Positions 1-12,158 of a DNA stretch of 64,000 nucleotides are shown here, piece by piece. The stretch lies in assembly GCA_021432605.1 (NCBI GenBank), contig MU271145.1:1426001-1490000 (forward strand). Reading direction: 5' to 3'. Both the position numbers and the translations under genes were made by a program. Position 1 is the stretch's first letter; the number at the start of each line of letters is the position of its first letter. The notes beneath the pieces are model-generated. The model was not told where the DNA came from. It saw nothing but the letters and a program-made list of their open reading frames with translations, and ran no database searches. The DNA is from Coniochaeta sp. PMI_546 (Eukaryota > Ascomycota > Sordariomycetes > Coniochaetales > Coniochaetaceae).

Positions 1-116
1 AGCATGAATGGATGGATGTCTGGACGATTAGGAGATTGAACAACCCCAGGACCGGACGACTAGACCTTATGCTTTGGACGCGAATCTCTACATCTTAAGG
101 TACCAAGTTACTGCGC

Positions 117-365
117 TTACATGTGTAATGCTCTGAGCAGATCTAATTTGGCTGAGATGTGGTAGATGATACCAAGAATCTCGCAACAATCAGTATCTTC
201 AGTGAGTCTGCAAGGATTCGCAAGACATGCAATTTCGCCGGGGTACTCTTCCAGGCTGGTAAAGGCATCACCACGCCGGGATACAGGTACGGGAACCAGG
301 CCTTTTCTGGGCGAAGCATGCAGTAGACACGCCACCAACACAAGCAAGAGAAGACGGGTTGCCAT
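117..365 (-). CDS. Possible small secreted cysteine-containing protein (82 aa)
   Basis: Unrecognised. An ATG at 365 opens an 82-residue frame. It begins with a strongly hydrophobic stretch (MATRLLLLVLVACLLHAS) that looks like a signal peptide, followed by a dibasic SRR site that could be a Kex2 cleavage point. The mature part has cysteines spaced C-x4-C-x7-CC, as in small secreted cysteine-rich fungal proteins. The frame runs longer upstream (to 479), but the signal peptide argues for the ATG at 365. A candidate intron at about 133-172 (GTATCA..CTCAG) would change the tail and add another cysteine. At 40 nt it is shorter than usual, so I leave the unspliced model. No neighbour supports a function. 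It could be a chance ORF. Confidence 0.3.
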   Translation of the reverse strand: MATRLLLLVLVACLLHASPRKGLVPVPVSRRGDAFTSLEEYPGEIACLANPCRLTEDTDCCEILGIIYHISAKLDLLRALHM

Positions 366-1403
366 TATGCCAGCGTGGACTCCTAGAGGCTCGTACGCTG
401 AAGCATGTCTGGTGTCTGGTATCTGGCTTAAACAACAACATTCCAGCAGCACCTGCAACCGAACATCGGGCTCGACCACAGCTCACATGTGAATTCCTGT
501 GGTCTTGTCGGGCATTACACGTAGGTTGCCCGATCGAATGCATCTTTTCCTGGCAGACCGTGCTGTCTGTCAGCAACATCCCGCTCTCAAGTAGAGACAA
601 CCCAGGAGAGGTCTTTTGACGTGTCCTGGCTGAGATATGACAGATTCCGACGAAGAATGTCATTTGTTGCCATTATAATCCGTGGACAAGACTGAGGTCC
701 AGTGTACAACAAGTAGCACGAAGCATAGAGAAGTATAGATTAATCTACCTCTACGCATAGTGACAAACAAACCTTTCCGCAGTCTTCGTAGGGCTGTCCA
801 ACACAAGAGTTGAGGCCTTGGTTCACGTGATTTTTGTTTTTTGCGAGACTGAGTTCAGCGGCGGCTTAGCGTGAAAAAGAAGTATCATCAAGATCGAAGT
901 ATGGAGGGGCTGGGAAGCTCACTGGGTTGTACCCCCAAAGTACCCCCACCACACGAATGGGGCTCAGTTATACTTCTAGAAAACCTTAGTCTCTCCCGTG
1001 GCTTCCAGTAGAATTGACGCGAATTTCTATCGCGATCGAGTTTGCAATTAAACAAACCCTCGCCTTGCGAACAAAGTCAAACTGCAACAGGAATCGCGCA
1101 TCCGGGTTTTGAGACAATTGATGTCTCCTTCCGGCCATCTACCCAGCGCAGCATCCCTCGGAAACATCGGCACACGTCTGTATTGACTTTCAGGCGTTTA
1201 ACCTCCGTGTCATCCAATTGAATTTTTATTGATTCGTGACCCGATTCAGCCTTGACACCACGTCGAACCTGGACACCACCGGGAAAGGGAAGCTCCCTGC
1301 GCATGCACCACTAAAAACCATCAACCTCGCGACGCCCTCCATGCGCATTACCACCACTTTTCTTCTGATGTCGACCGTATAGGAACTGATTTCGATTCAA
1401 ACA
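366..1403. other. Intergenic region upstream of the FHA-forkhead gene
   Basis: About 1 kb with no convincing coding frame. It holds a palindromic TCACGTGA (CACGTG core at 824-829) and an otherwise plain leader before the forkhead start at 1404. Short ORFs here have no recognisable motifs. Confidence 0.6.
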
Positions 1404-3581
1404 ATGACTTCTCCAGCTAAGCGACAGCGAACCCGGCGGGACTTGCGGAGTGATGCTAGTGTTGACTTGCCGGTGGACTCGTCGCCGTCTCGACCCGCGA
1501 AGCGCAGGAAGCAGGTACGGCTCCCTAACCCCCAGCATATGATCGCTTAGCTTCTCAAGGCGGTTCCTGCACGGCTGCTAACATAGACAACCCCCCTTCA
1601 GGCCGAGGATGTGTCTGCAACAGAAACTGTCGAGGAGGAGGGCTCCAGTCTGGTTGCTGACCAATCCGGTATCAACCTCGAAGACGACGACCAGGTAGTG
1701 ACGCGAGTCTCTCAGAACCTCCTTGTTCCGGCCGACCAGCTTGTCCAAGCTAGCAAAGACCATTCGAATAGCCTCCATGAATCCAATAAGGACGGAGTCA
1801 AAGCATACGCCAAGATTGCTGCGCGGGACTGGACGTACTACGTTACAACCCTGCGGGTCAACATCGGTCGCGCATCTGATCCTGCCCAGCAGCGAGCTGG
1901 ACAGACCGAGGAGGATGAGGACTATGTTCACATCGACCTTGGCCCGAGTAAGATGATTTCGCGCCAACATGCTCAGATATACTTCAACGTCGATGAGGAG
2001 AAATGGTTCCTACTTGCCAAGGGACGGAATGCGCTCAAAGTCGATGGCGTGCCTTGGAAGGCTGGACAGTCTGGTCCCCTGAGTAGTGGTGAGGTAATTG
2101 AGATTGGCGGCATCGAGATGCTATTCGTCCTTCCTATCGAGCTTAGTCCGCTCAATATCAAGGAGCAGTACCTTCAGCGGGCGGGTATCATCAAGCCTGA
2201 GCAGTCACCAAAGACAACCAGGGCAACCCGGCATCCGTTACCCACCGGCGAGGGCTTCCGATCAAGTCCCCAAGCTAGAGGGCAGAGAGGGCCAGGATCT
2301 CAAAAGTTGGCGCCGGCTCCTCCTGACTACAAGCGCCCTGGTACTCCTCCCTCGGCGCGAGCTCGCGCGTTAGCAGCGATCGGGAAGTCGCCGAATATCG
2401 AGGGCCACGGGATGGTTATGAATCCTGGCGACGTGGACCTCAGCCTGGATGACAACATGCATATCAAGCCTCAGTTCAGCTACGCGCAGATGATCACCCA
2501 GGCAATCATCAGTACCGCTGAGGAAAAGCTGAACCTCAATGGTATTTACACCTTTATAATGAATAACTACTCCTACTACCGACATCAACCGGCATCAGGC
2601 TGGCAAAACAGCATCCGGCACAACCTTTCTTTGAGCAAAGCCTTCGAGAAGGTCCCCCGCTCTACTGACGAACCAGGCAAGGGCATGAAGTGGCAACTGG
2701 TGCCCGAACAACGCGAGGAGATGATTAGGTCCGCGTATAAAGGCGGTCGGGGTGGACATCGCGGCTCATCGAACCCTTCTTCTCCAAATCAGTTGGCCTA
2801 CGTCACCCATGGTCCCCGAGATATGGCATCCAGAGAACCTGCATCCGCGAGGAAGCGCAAGGTGTCGCCGACCGGGTCTCCACAACCGCGTTCGTCAGCT
2901 CTCCGCGAAACTCACATGACACCGGTCCGCGGTCCCCGGAAACCCCTCCCGGATGATGCCGGTTTCGGTGCCGACGGCAGCCCACTGCCCCGTCTCCGGA
3001 AGCACGCACCATCCACCCTCAGCACGACCGACAACGCAAATGCGCCGGCCTCACCTACCTTGACATCTGGCTATCTCCAGGAGGACGGCAGTTCGTTCAT
3101 CACACCCGCACCGCATCGGGTCCACCCAAGACTCGCGCCCCCGAGCACCGCGCAGCGACCCAGTCAGCATATGCCGACCAGCTCACCAGCTCCATTCTGG
3201 AAGTACGCAGATATCGGGAGCACGCCACTGAAGCCGCCCCACCTTGACCTCAGTCCCTCGAAGGCCGTCGGGGTCATTCCAGCCAGCAGCAGCCCGCCGC
3301 CAGTGCGGGAGAAGTCCCCTGCTGCCGCCAGTCCTACGCGTGCTGGTCGTGAGGAGACTCTGGAGACCACTGCCACTGCCGAGCCGGAGGAGGACGGGGG
3401 CTTTGATCTGACCAAGTGCGTATTTCTTCACTCCTCCCAACTTCAAACCCTAGGAAGCTGTCTTGCTAACGTGTTTCACAGGGGGTTTCAAAGCATTGGT
3501 TCTTATCATGCGCCGGTGGGCATCGGTCAACAGGTGAAGCCTGCGGCCAACGGAGCATCCGCCACCAATGGCGGGTCATAA
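1404..3581 (+). CDS. FKH2: FHA-domain forkhead transcription factor (Fkh1/Fkh2 type)
   Basis: Exons 1404-1514, 1602-3415 and 3482-3581 give 674 residues. The start ATG at 1404 gives a basic, NLS-like N terminus ([17 protein letters not shown]). An FHA domain lies at about residues 105-217, with the [14 protein letters not shown] and GRNALKVDG signatures. A forkhead domain follows at about 325-415 ([25 protein letters not shown]). The long tail is rich in Ser/Pro with many SP/TP sites, as expected of a CDK-regulated factor. FHA plus forkhead identifies the yeast Fkh1/Fkh2 class, which drives G2/M genes and binds DNA in the nucleus. Intron 1 uses GTACGG..CAG. Intron 2 uses GTGCGT..CAG; a donor four bases later would break the frame of the conserved end [11 protein letters not shown]. 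Most filamentous fungi have one Fkh1/2 gene, so the symbol is by analogy. Confidence 0.95.
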
Positions 3582-4365
3582 GCCTCGCATCTGCTTTTTA
3601 TGTACTCTCTAGGCACGGAGGTTTTGGAGAAAATAAGGAGTTCGGCGCAGGCAGGTGGATCGGATCATTGGGACAATGTCTGCCGAGCATTAGGGCTTTG
3701 TTTTCGTTGAGCTTTGCTTGTACCATCATATATCACATGTATGGAAAGGTCTTCGACACTCAATGGCTAGTAAACCACGATCCCTCGGTCGCGATCCCCC
3801 GTGGATCAGATCAACACGCAACTCCTGATATGTACCTTAGCTAGTTTCGGCGATTGACCAGACTGCCTAAAAAGCGGATGGTTCTGTACCAAAGCATTTG
3901 GACCACAACCACATGAGCAAATGGAGCTTGTTCAGAGTGAAGATTTTCTTGCCCTATGAGACAGACATGTTCAGACAACCGGAGGGTTTCGTCAAACCCT
4001 CTCTACCTCGTCTCATCTATGCCACACACACATAGCCCGATTCGTCAAAGTAAACCTAGTGGAGTTTTTTTGCTCGCGTGGTATAGTACAAATATGCTAC
4101 AGATTTTTGACAGACCTTCATGCAGGCCTTCCATCCAAACCTCCGCCATTCTAAAGATGCAAGACGAAAAACCGAAAAAGAACACATGTTATGTACGACA
4201 CAAGTTAGAAGGAGATGAGAAAGACCGGAGACAACAACGAAAGTGAAGTTGAGAAGAACGCCCATGTCGCATGACATGCCATGACAGCCTTTGCTACCAT
4301 CTAGTTCGCACTACTTTTGGATTGTCCCCCTCTCCCACCCCGATTTCATCTTCCATTAAACAATT
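3582..4365. other. Convergent 3' regions of the forkhead gene and CLU1
   Basis: About 780 bp between two gene ends facing each other. I see only 3' UTR-like sequence. The ORFs at 3956-4277 have no motif and look like chance. Confidence 0.6.
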
Positions 4366-7300
4366 TTAAGCAGTGCTGCTGACCGTCTTGCCACCGCGCG
4401 ACTTGGGGTTGCCGCGACCAGCAGGGCGCTTCTTGGCACCGGCGGTGCTCTTCGTCTGCTTGGCATCGCCTTCGATGAACTTGATCAGCTCGTCGATGCT
4501 GCGGCTGTCGATGGTGCCGGGCTGGCCGGCGGGCTTGCTGGTCGTCGCGGCAGAGGTGGCGGCGGTGCCGACGCTGACGTTCCGGGGCGTGAACTGGATG
4601 CCGGCGCGGATGCGGCGGGCCTGCACGTCCTTGGCGTGCTTGGCGATGGAGACGGCGTTCTGCGTCAGCTGCTCGAGCCAGCTCTCGGCCTCCTTGGTGT
4701 TCTTGTCCTCCGGCCCCAGGGCGGCGAGGAAGATGTTGTAGCTCTCGCGCATGCGGTTGACGGCGCCCTTGGAGTCGTGGTCGAGCGCCAGGGCTTGGGC
4801 CAGCTGGAAGAGGAGCGTGGCGGCGTTGATAGACTGCTTGCCGAAGACCTTCTCGCAGATGCGGAGGGACTCCTCGAACCAGCGCCGCGACTCGTGGTAC
4901 TCCTTCAGGTGCTGCAGCATGACGGCCGCGTTGTTGATGGTGGTGATGGTGTCCGGGTGGTCGGGCCCGTAGATGATCTTCCACAGGTCGAGCGCGTACT
5001 TGGCGTACACGAGGGCCGTCTTGCTGTCGCCCAGCTGGTGGAGGAACAGGCTGAGGTTCAGGTAGTCCAGGACGGTCTCCGCGGAGTCGATGCCGACTGT
5101 GCGCTCGGAGACGATGACGGACTTGCGGGCGAGTTCGACGGCGGCCTCCTTCTCGTCCAGCGAGTAGTAGATCTGGGAGAGTGTGTGGTAGACTTGGGCC
5201 ACCTCGGGGTGGAGGAGGCCGTAGATCTGCTCGTGCAGAGACAGGGACTCGAACAGGAGCTCCTGGCCGAGCTTCTTCTGGTTGTTGTAGATGGAGATTC
5301 GGCCAGCCTCCAACGCCTCTTCCGCGAGCGTGCTGCGAGGGCTAGAGTCCTTGATAACCGGAACGACGTTGATGACATCGTCGGGAGTGAAGGTGTGAGG
5401 TGCAACAGTGGAAGATGCGATCGAGGCAGGGGATCCGTCACGGGTCTTCTTGCTCTTCTTCTTCTTGCCTTCGCTAGGTGCCTGCCCATTCACGGCTGGC
5501 TTCTCAGCGATGGCCTTTTCAGGTGCCGCTTCAGAGTCGGCTGTGAATGCAAAAGTCTTGGTCTGCAACTGGAGGCCCAGCTTCAGGCAAACCTCCCGCA
5601 GGAGTTGGAGGTGCTTGATCTGCGTATGCCAGTTCTCCTCCAGCTTGAAACGGTAGCGGCGGCTGGTCTCGTTTTCAATAGCTTTACGAAGGCTCTCCGG
5701 CGTGACCTTCTCGAATGACAGGTCGGCGTCGTCATAGAGAGCCTTGAGAGACTCGTCAATATCAGCCACGGGCTTCGGGTTGAAGGCTGAACCCAACAAG
5801 CAGTTGAGGAGATGCGAGATGCAGGGCGACGTGAGGGGCAGTGGCAGGTATTTCAGGTACTTCGAGGCGACGTGCTTGAATGACCGAGCGATCATCTCAC
5901 GCACGCAAATCTCACGCAAGCACTGTAGTCGAGTGCCTTCGCTCAAAGTAGCAAGCTTGCCGATATAGCGGATGTTGATACCCCGGCGATGTAGCACCCG
6001 GCTAAGCGACCGTCCGTCCATAGGGAAGCTGATATCAGACTCCTTGAGGTCATTCAGGAAGCCGGGGATAACGGTATCTCTGAGGTATGTGCAGGCCTCC
6101 CTGACCGCTTGCTCGTCCTTGGCCATCTCCTCCTTCTCCTCGTCGGTCTGAGGCACCTGGCCGCTGAAGACATCAGGGTTAAGGGCGAACTTGAAGCCTG
6201 ACATGTCAATCTTGTCGTCTTCCTTTGGCGCCGTCTCCTTGGGTGCTTCGCCTTCTTCAGACTCCTTCGCGGGTTCTGACTCAGCTGGCTTGGTTTCCGC
6301 CTCTGCATCCTTTGTCGCCTCAGCGTCCTTGGGCGCCTCGGTTGACTCCGAATTTGAGGTCTTGCCGTTCAGAAGTCCGCGCTTCTTGAATTCTGCATTA
6401 ACATAATCCCGTGCCTTCTGCTTGCCGAGTGACTCGACCAGCTCGGGACGAAGGACGGTCATCCGGTGAGGGTACTCGGAGCCCTCCTCCGCAGTCTCCT
6501 CAAGCCAGGAAATATCCAAGGGTGTAATACGATAGAGATCCAGGACGTACTTCCGGCCGTCTGTGCCCAGGAGCCCTTTCATCTCTACACTAGCCTCGAG
6601 GTCAAATCGCTTGCCGTCCTTGTCCCATACGGCATGCTTCTTTACCCTCAGTGCCTGCGAGAGTTTCTCAAAAACGGGCACAAACTTCTCCTCTGCCGCG
6701 ACGATATCTTTACCGTCGACAGCTCCGTAGTGGATCTGGTTCTCACCAGGCTCCGGCTGCTTGAAGATACCAGGGACTATGCTCTGGCCAACAATACGCT
6801 TGCCAAGATAGTCCACAACCACGGTACCGGGGGTGTACAAGCCGTCGATGTCGAGCTGGTTCACCAGCTTGACTCCAAGGACATCCTTACCAGTGGCGAC
6901 TCTGGCAGCCTCGTCACCACCCTCGGACGTGAACGTACCGACTCCATCGGCACCAAACGAGAAGAAGACGTTGTTGTAGACAAATATTTGAGCATCTTTG
7001 CCCTCTGTTGGGTTAAGAGGCGAGATCTCTCCCCGAGCAACAAGTGCAGCGCCCTTGGTAGCAGCATCGTTGTAGTCAGCAAAGAGCTTGGAGATGAGTC
7101 TCTCGCGGAAGACGCGGTCCTGCACGGTGTCCCTCGGAAGCTCTCTAGCGGATTGAAACTCCTCGTTCCAGTCGCGCAGAGTGTCAGTGTTTTCGACGCC
7201 GGCATACAAAAATGCCTCCTGCGTACGCGTGATATCAGGAACATGCGAGCAGATCTGTGAGCTGGGAGCTGGGACCAGCCAAGGCGCAGCGGGCACAGAA

Positions 7301-8413
7301 TTTCCGATCTGAAAGGTCGCAAGCGCATCCTTACGACCATTGTACTCCTGGAGTTGCCTGAATGACGCAGCGAATGAGGGCGATAGCTGCTCAATGAGGG
7401 TGAGCAAAGAGTGAGCGGCATTAGCCTTGGGGGCAGGTCGAGGAAAGGGGTCGAATTTGCTGTTGGACGACTTGTTGACGTAGAATCCGCCAACGTGAGC
7501 AGTAATCTGGTGCTGCTCGCCCTCGTTCGTCGTTACGATTAGGTAAAGCAAATGCCCCTTTGTCCTAAGATATGCAGGTGGAGGGTTCCAGGATGATAGA
7601 GAGATCGACTTCACCGTCTTTGGCGCTGGATCTGTCTCCTTCGGTAAGAGGGTCGAGAGAGACGGGGCAGCGCTGAAATCGTACTCCTTAGTCGACGTGG
7701 TCTCAGTTGCCTCGGCGGACTCTGTTGGCTCTGCGGCGACGCCATCGAAGAGCGAGACTCCGGCAAGAACGCCTTGAACAATATCAGTGCGGTCACCAGC
7801 AGCGCCAATGAGCTCACGGATCCTGACAAGATGGACGCGAGCCTCCTTCTCAGTATATGGGTCCTCCACCAAGTGGACCTCAGCCTCTGCGCCTAGGCCC
7901 TTGACCTCGGAGATTTGGATAAAGTCGTTGATGCGTTCGCCGTTGAACTCGAGGTGGAAGCAGGAGTATTGGAGGGCGGCCGGGAGCTCGATTATAGACT
8001 GCCGGACTTCGTGTACTTGTTCTTGGGGCGAGACCTGACAGGAAGTGGTTGAGCATACGACACATGAGCTAGGCTTGGAAGGAGTCACCAACCATGATCT
8101 TGAGCTCCTTAGGCTCGTGAGGAAGAACGATGGTCAGTGGGAAGACGGCATCTAGAAGCTGTTAGACGTGCTACACGAGGTCTGAATAATAAATTGTATT
8201 GGCAGTTTACCTTCAGTGCCCTCCTCACCACCGTCTTCTGCTGTAACGGCTTTCTCAGAGGATGTGGTCGGCACCTCTGGTGATCCACCAGCTTCGGAGG
8301 CTGCCAGGAGATCTTGTCAGTTGTTGCCGTCCAATCTCGACCATGCCGCCATGTGAAGGGCAATACGGCGTACCAGGAGCAGCCTGTACGGCATCGTTCT
8401 TGCTTTCGGCCAT
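4366..8413 (-). CDS. CLU1: Clustered mitochondria protein CLU1/TIF31
   Basis: Exons from the 5' end: 8413-8374, 8300-8211, 8151-8093 and 8034-4366, giving 1,285 residues, the usual fungal length. The first three exons are tiny; their introns are 73, 59 and 58 nt. The N-terminal CLU_N region begins near VFPLTIVLPHEPKELKIM. The central Clu domain holds KGLLGTDGRKYVLDLYRITP. A central helical part carries RGINIRYIGKL. C-terminal tetratricopeptide repeats cover roughly residues 1000-1150 (YHTLSQIYYSLDEKEAAVEL, DHPDTITTINNAAVML). The tail is basic (KKRPAGRGNPKSRGGK). Clu1 family proteins are cytoplasmic, bind mRNAs for mitochondrial proteins, associate with eIF3 and keep mitochondria from clustering. 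The gene is divergent from the uncharacterised gene at 9534. Confidence 0.96.
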
Positions 8414-9533
8414 TGTAGGGGTCGTGAGGCCAGTTAAGGGGTATTCTGCAGGTAGAGGAGCGAGGTGTGCCGTGACGAGCCGAGTGCGATTAAAAAGTGT
8501 ACTGTGGTGATAATGAACGTGCAAAGTCCGGAATATGACGTATTATACAAGCTGACAAGAAGAAAAGTGTCCAATTGAAACTTGCAAACCGACGATTAGG
8601 GGAAGCAAGAACGAGAAATTCGGAAACTGGTGGAGGTTGAGAGCTTTTACAACATGGCTTGAGACATTCACAACATTTTACTCCAGCTCTTCCCATGATG
8701 CCGAAGAAAATTTCCAGAAACCGATTAACAGAGTCCCGGATCTACGGGAACTACCCGGGAAGCAGATGAGGTACTGAATACTCCCAAAAATAGCGGAGAA
8801 GATCACTCTTTGGCGCTAGTTCAGGGAGTGTCTCAGTACCAGGTACCTGGTGTTGCCGGAGAGAATCGTCTCGTGAACTGACTCTGGGACCAACCAGCGT
8901 TACTGCCAAGCCGACAGCTCCGACCCACGTACAATTAACTTGGGCTTGAGAAAAATACACTTTAGGTACCTACTGTGTGATCGCGGCCTGTTCCGCCATG
9001 ACAGGACCGGAATTTCGACATGATAACTACTTCGCTCCTTTTGGGAGTGTAGTGATATCAGAACTCTTTGCTTCTTAGCATGGCATGACAGCTCTGTGCG
9101 TGTGTCTGCGTGTACACGTGTGTGTGAGCTTGATGCATGCATATCTGCACTCTCAGACAGATCGGCGAGGTACCTTCAATCGATCAATTTCACCTGCGCG
9201 CACTGTATGAACGCCGCTAACCGGAGTGGGCCGCATGGCTTTGTTTACTTGAATCAATAACCGACCACATGGATATCTTGAATACCATAATTGTCTTGAA
9301 CGCCTAATATCCCATGCCCTTACTTTCAGCTATTAGCTTGCTCTTCACTTCCAAAGTTATATTTTCACTCTTCATTCTTCCAGTTTATGCTTTAGTTTCC
9401 TTGGTCCCTTTTTGGCTGGCAATTGGAGATGCCTTGAAGACCAAAGGGTGCAGCTGACGCGCTCTAACTCAGTACCTCCGCTGTCCCAACATCAGATAGC
9501 TACCATACTTATGCTTGCCGGACGGCTAGAGCT
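8414..9533. other. Divergent promoter region between CLU1 and the gene at 9534
   Basis: 1.1 kb without a supported gene. It has a short GT-rich run around 9095-9130 containing CACGTG at 9115-9120, and TTGTTTAC at 9241-9248. The latter is the reverse complement of the forkhead consensus GTAAACAA and lies about 290 bp upstream of the ATG at 9534. Both are short motifs, so this is suggestive only. Confidence 0.5.
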
Positions 9534-12158
9534 ATGGAACGTGCAGTTTCTAGGACGGCGGCATCATCCGACTCATGCGGCCAGCCGTGGAGTGCTACAA
9601 GGTGCCATCGTCTGCTTCGGCCATTGCTCACTCATATTTCAGCTCTTAGAAAGGTCAACCGGCGGCGACAAGATGAATCATTGAGGGATGCTGCTTGTCA
9701 TGACAATGGCGGTGCTAGCATCTCCGGAGGTAGAACAAGTGCGGATGACTTCATCCCTGGTACTGGTTTCACGAGACCAATATTGAGTCTAGATCCTGCA
9801 AAGTCTCTTACTCAGAAAAGGGTACATCACACCTACTCTCTCAAAGCTTCCAAGAGACAGAAAATACGCGAAGCACCTGCTAAGGATGTGGAGAATAACC
9901 GCACGAGCACAAGGTGCTATGCTTTGCCAGCAGAGCCAAACATGTACCTGGCTACTCCGATCGTACGAAGAGTCCAAGGGCAGTGGTCATCACCCGTGGT
10001 TACCGATTTCCCTGTCTCTGAAGTGGAGATGGCAGCGAAGCCTGGCCGCTGTTACCATTCACATGAACTATGCTCCAAGAAATGTTTCTTCGAGGACCGT
10101 TTGGCTATACTCAAGAAAACCACGACACCGTCAACATTCGCTCTTTACGAATCCATCTACCGGGCTCTGGACGCATTGCTGAGGGCGACTTCGGCAGCAG
10201 AAGCGCAGTTAGCGAGACCAAAATCGCTCTTGGCAATGTGTTTGCGCAAGGTGCCGGACTATCTGGTCGAACTCGAGTCGTGGAGGCTCCAGGAGATGGA
10301 GGAAGATGGGACAAGTTCGGCTTTTGAAGATACCGATATATCGTTCGATGTTTATTCCGACTTGGAATCTTTGGGAACCGGAACTTGCGGATGGAAACAT
10401 CTAGCTATCGTTGTGCAGTCTCACGGGATCAAGATTGTCAAGGAGGCAATCTTGGAGCGGCTCATAGCCGACGACTTTGCCATCCTCCTGGCCGACCTCT
10501 GCTCTAATGTCAAGGCATTGAACGACCGTCGGCAGTTGCTCGAAGCCATAGTTACACAACAACATCGGAAGCCTTGCGGCCCCGTCGACAACTATTCTCA
10601 TGACCCCTGGTGGAGATCATCGCCAGCTCTCGAGCTGCTACTTCCTTCCAGAGACCGAAAGGATCGGACAGGTGCCACGATTTTCAAGGCTAGGCTGACA
10701 ACAGAACTACTATCCCGCCAGCTTATCCCGCAAGAATGGATACTGAGCAAAACCTTTGCCAATATTTGGTCCATGGCCCTGAGGCATCTGACCAGCCGGA
10801 CCACGTACCACGACGCTATGCCTTTCTTCATTGCATCGATACGATTATATTGCAACCAAATCCAACGGAAGAGACGAAGTCTCTTCCCAAACGAAGCATC
10901 AGCCACGACAGCTCAGCAATTGCTCATAAACTCGCTCGCAGCGCTCTCATCCGTTGTCTTGCTGGGACAAGAATCGCTGGCGTCAGTGCCATCTCCCAAC
11001 CGGCAAATTCAAACAGCAACGCTCTGCAAGAGAGCTGAATACATTCTCCGTGCGTGTTTAGCGGATGCGAGAGATTCTCACGGAATGGGTTCTCGACGCT
11101 GCAGCACCTATGCCTTGCTTCTAGCTGTCTACCTCACAAGTGGAGCTACTACTACGTCCAGAATTGATGAGTCTAATGCTCGAGAGAAGCGAATGCTCAC
11201 AGAGTACTGGACGACCATTGAGAAAAATTCGAAGCACAAAACTCACCAACAATACTACGAAGCTACCATGGCATTGATGGCATCGATTGCACGAGGATGC
11301 ACTCGCAAGAACTCGGCGAGGCCAGCAGCTCATACTTACCTCAACAAACTTTGCGACAAGTTGGACGCTGCGTGTCCTCGGGTAAAAGCACTAAGGAACA
11401 TCCGTGTCGACGCAGCTTTCTACCTCGCCGATCTGACAGGGGATCTCTGGGACCTCAATTTTGCGGAACAGCTCGCCGCGACAAGTCAGCCTTGTGAAGA
11501 CATGGCTCGCCGGACTCCTGGAAAGAGGACTGCTGTATTTTCTGGATTTCGTTGGGACGAGGGGATCAGCGAGTGGGTCACGATCACCCCAGAGGTGGCG
11601 CGTCGCAAGCAACCGAGCCATGGCCCGGTCACAAGAGCTCGGCATAACGTGAGTCTCGGAATACCGAAGCTAATGCAAGAGGAGGAGCTCGAGCAAGAGA
11701 GCTCCCTCTGCCGTGCACCTGGACGAGTCGTTGAGGTCAACTTCGAAGACCTCTCTGACCACACTGGAGTGAGTCAACCTTGTCGTGTCAGGACACCTTC
11801 AGTACCCGGCACGAGTTGCCCTGCCAAGAGGCCGCGCAGGCAGCACGAAGCAGAGCCCGCACGCGACAAGCCAGGGGTGCAGACCACCATCGAGCCCGGA
11901 CAACGTGCCAGCAAGGAGTCCCCGGAAACGGTCGATGGCGTGAGAGTGATCAACGGTCCTGGCGGCGATGATCTCGACGAGCTGCGGTTCGCCCAGGTAG
12001 ATCAGGAGAATCGCCCTCCTAGCCGCAAGGCTACCAAGGCGGATGTGACGGTGAGACGAAAACGATCAAGGAGGTCTCTGGTGAGCCTGCGACCTGCTCG
12101 GAACATCTCTAACGAGTATTACGACGACGAGTCCAGCGGTGACGAGCTGGGCGTGTAA
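9534..12158 (+). CDS. Uncharacterised fungal protein, 874 aa
   Basis: I do not recognise a named family. A single open frame from the ATG at 9534 gives 874 residues with no obvious intron. The N terminus has an Arg/Leu-rich segment (CHRLLRPLLTHISALRK). Residues of about 180-450 look helical. A distinctive aromatic motif, FSGFRWDEGISEWVTITP, lies near residue 665. The C-terminal 200 residues are polar and basic with NLS-like clusters (KRPRRQ, RRKRSRRSL) and end in acidic DDESSGDELGV. No membrane segment, signal peptide or catalytic motif is visible. The basic tail suggests a nuclear or chromatin-linked role, but that is inference. An additional 5' exon cannot be excluded. I expect orthologues in other Sordariomycetes because of the uninterrupted length. 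Confidence 0.8.
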   Translation: MERAVSRTAASSDSCGQPWSATRCHRLLRPLLTHISALRKVNRRRQDESLRDAACHDNGGASISGGRTSADDFIPGTGFTRPILSLDPAKSLTQKRVHHTYSLKASKRQKIREAPAKDVENNRTSTRCYALPAEPNMYLATPIVRRVQGQWSSPVVTDFPVSEVEMAAKPGRCYHSHELCSKKCFFEDRLAILKKTTTPSTFALYESIYRALDALLRATSAAEAQLARPKSLLAMCLRKVPDYLVELESWRLQEMEEDGTSSAFEDTDISFDVYSDLESLGTGTCGWKHLAIVVQSHGIKIVKEAILERLIADDFAILLADLCSNVKALNDRRQLLEAIVTQQHRKPCGPVDNYSHDPWWRSSPALELLLPSRDRKDRTGATIFKARLTTELLSRQLIPQEWILSKTFANIWSMALRHLTSRTTYHDAMPFFIASIRLYCNQIQRKRRSLFPNEASATTAQQLLINSLAALSSVVLLGQESLASVPSPNRQIQTATLCKRAEYILRACLADARDSHGMGSRRCSTYALLLAVYLTSGATTTSRIDESNAREKRMLTEYWTTIEKNSKHKTHQQYYEATMALMASIARGCTRKNSARPAAHTYLNKLCDKLDAACPRVKALRNIRVDAAFYLADLTGDLWDLNFAEQLAATSQPCEDMARRTPGKRTAVFSGFRWDEGISEWVTITPEVARRKQPSHGPVTRARHNVSLGIPKLMQEEELEQESSLCRAPGRVVEVNFEDLSDHTGVSQPCRVRTPSVPGTSCPAKRPRRQHEAEPARDKPGVQTTIEPGQRASKESPETVDGVRVINGPGGDDLDELRFAQVDQENRPPSRKATKADVTVRRKRSRRSLVSLRPARNISNEYYDDESSGDELGV

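Noticed and set aside
3416-3481. Read-through of the last forkhead intron as coding
   Set aside because: The open frame continues by chance, but GTGCGT..GCTAAC..CAG is a good 66-nt intron, and its removal gives the conserved [15 protein letters not shown].
4636-5718. 360-codon plus-strand ORF inside CLU1
   Set aside because: Antisense shadow of the CLU1 coding region; Leu/Val/Gly/Glu-rich with no domain.
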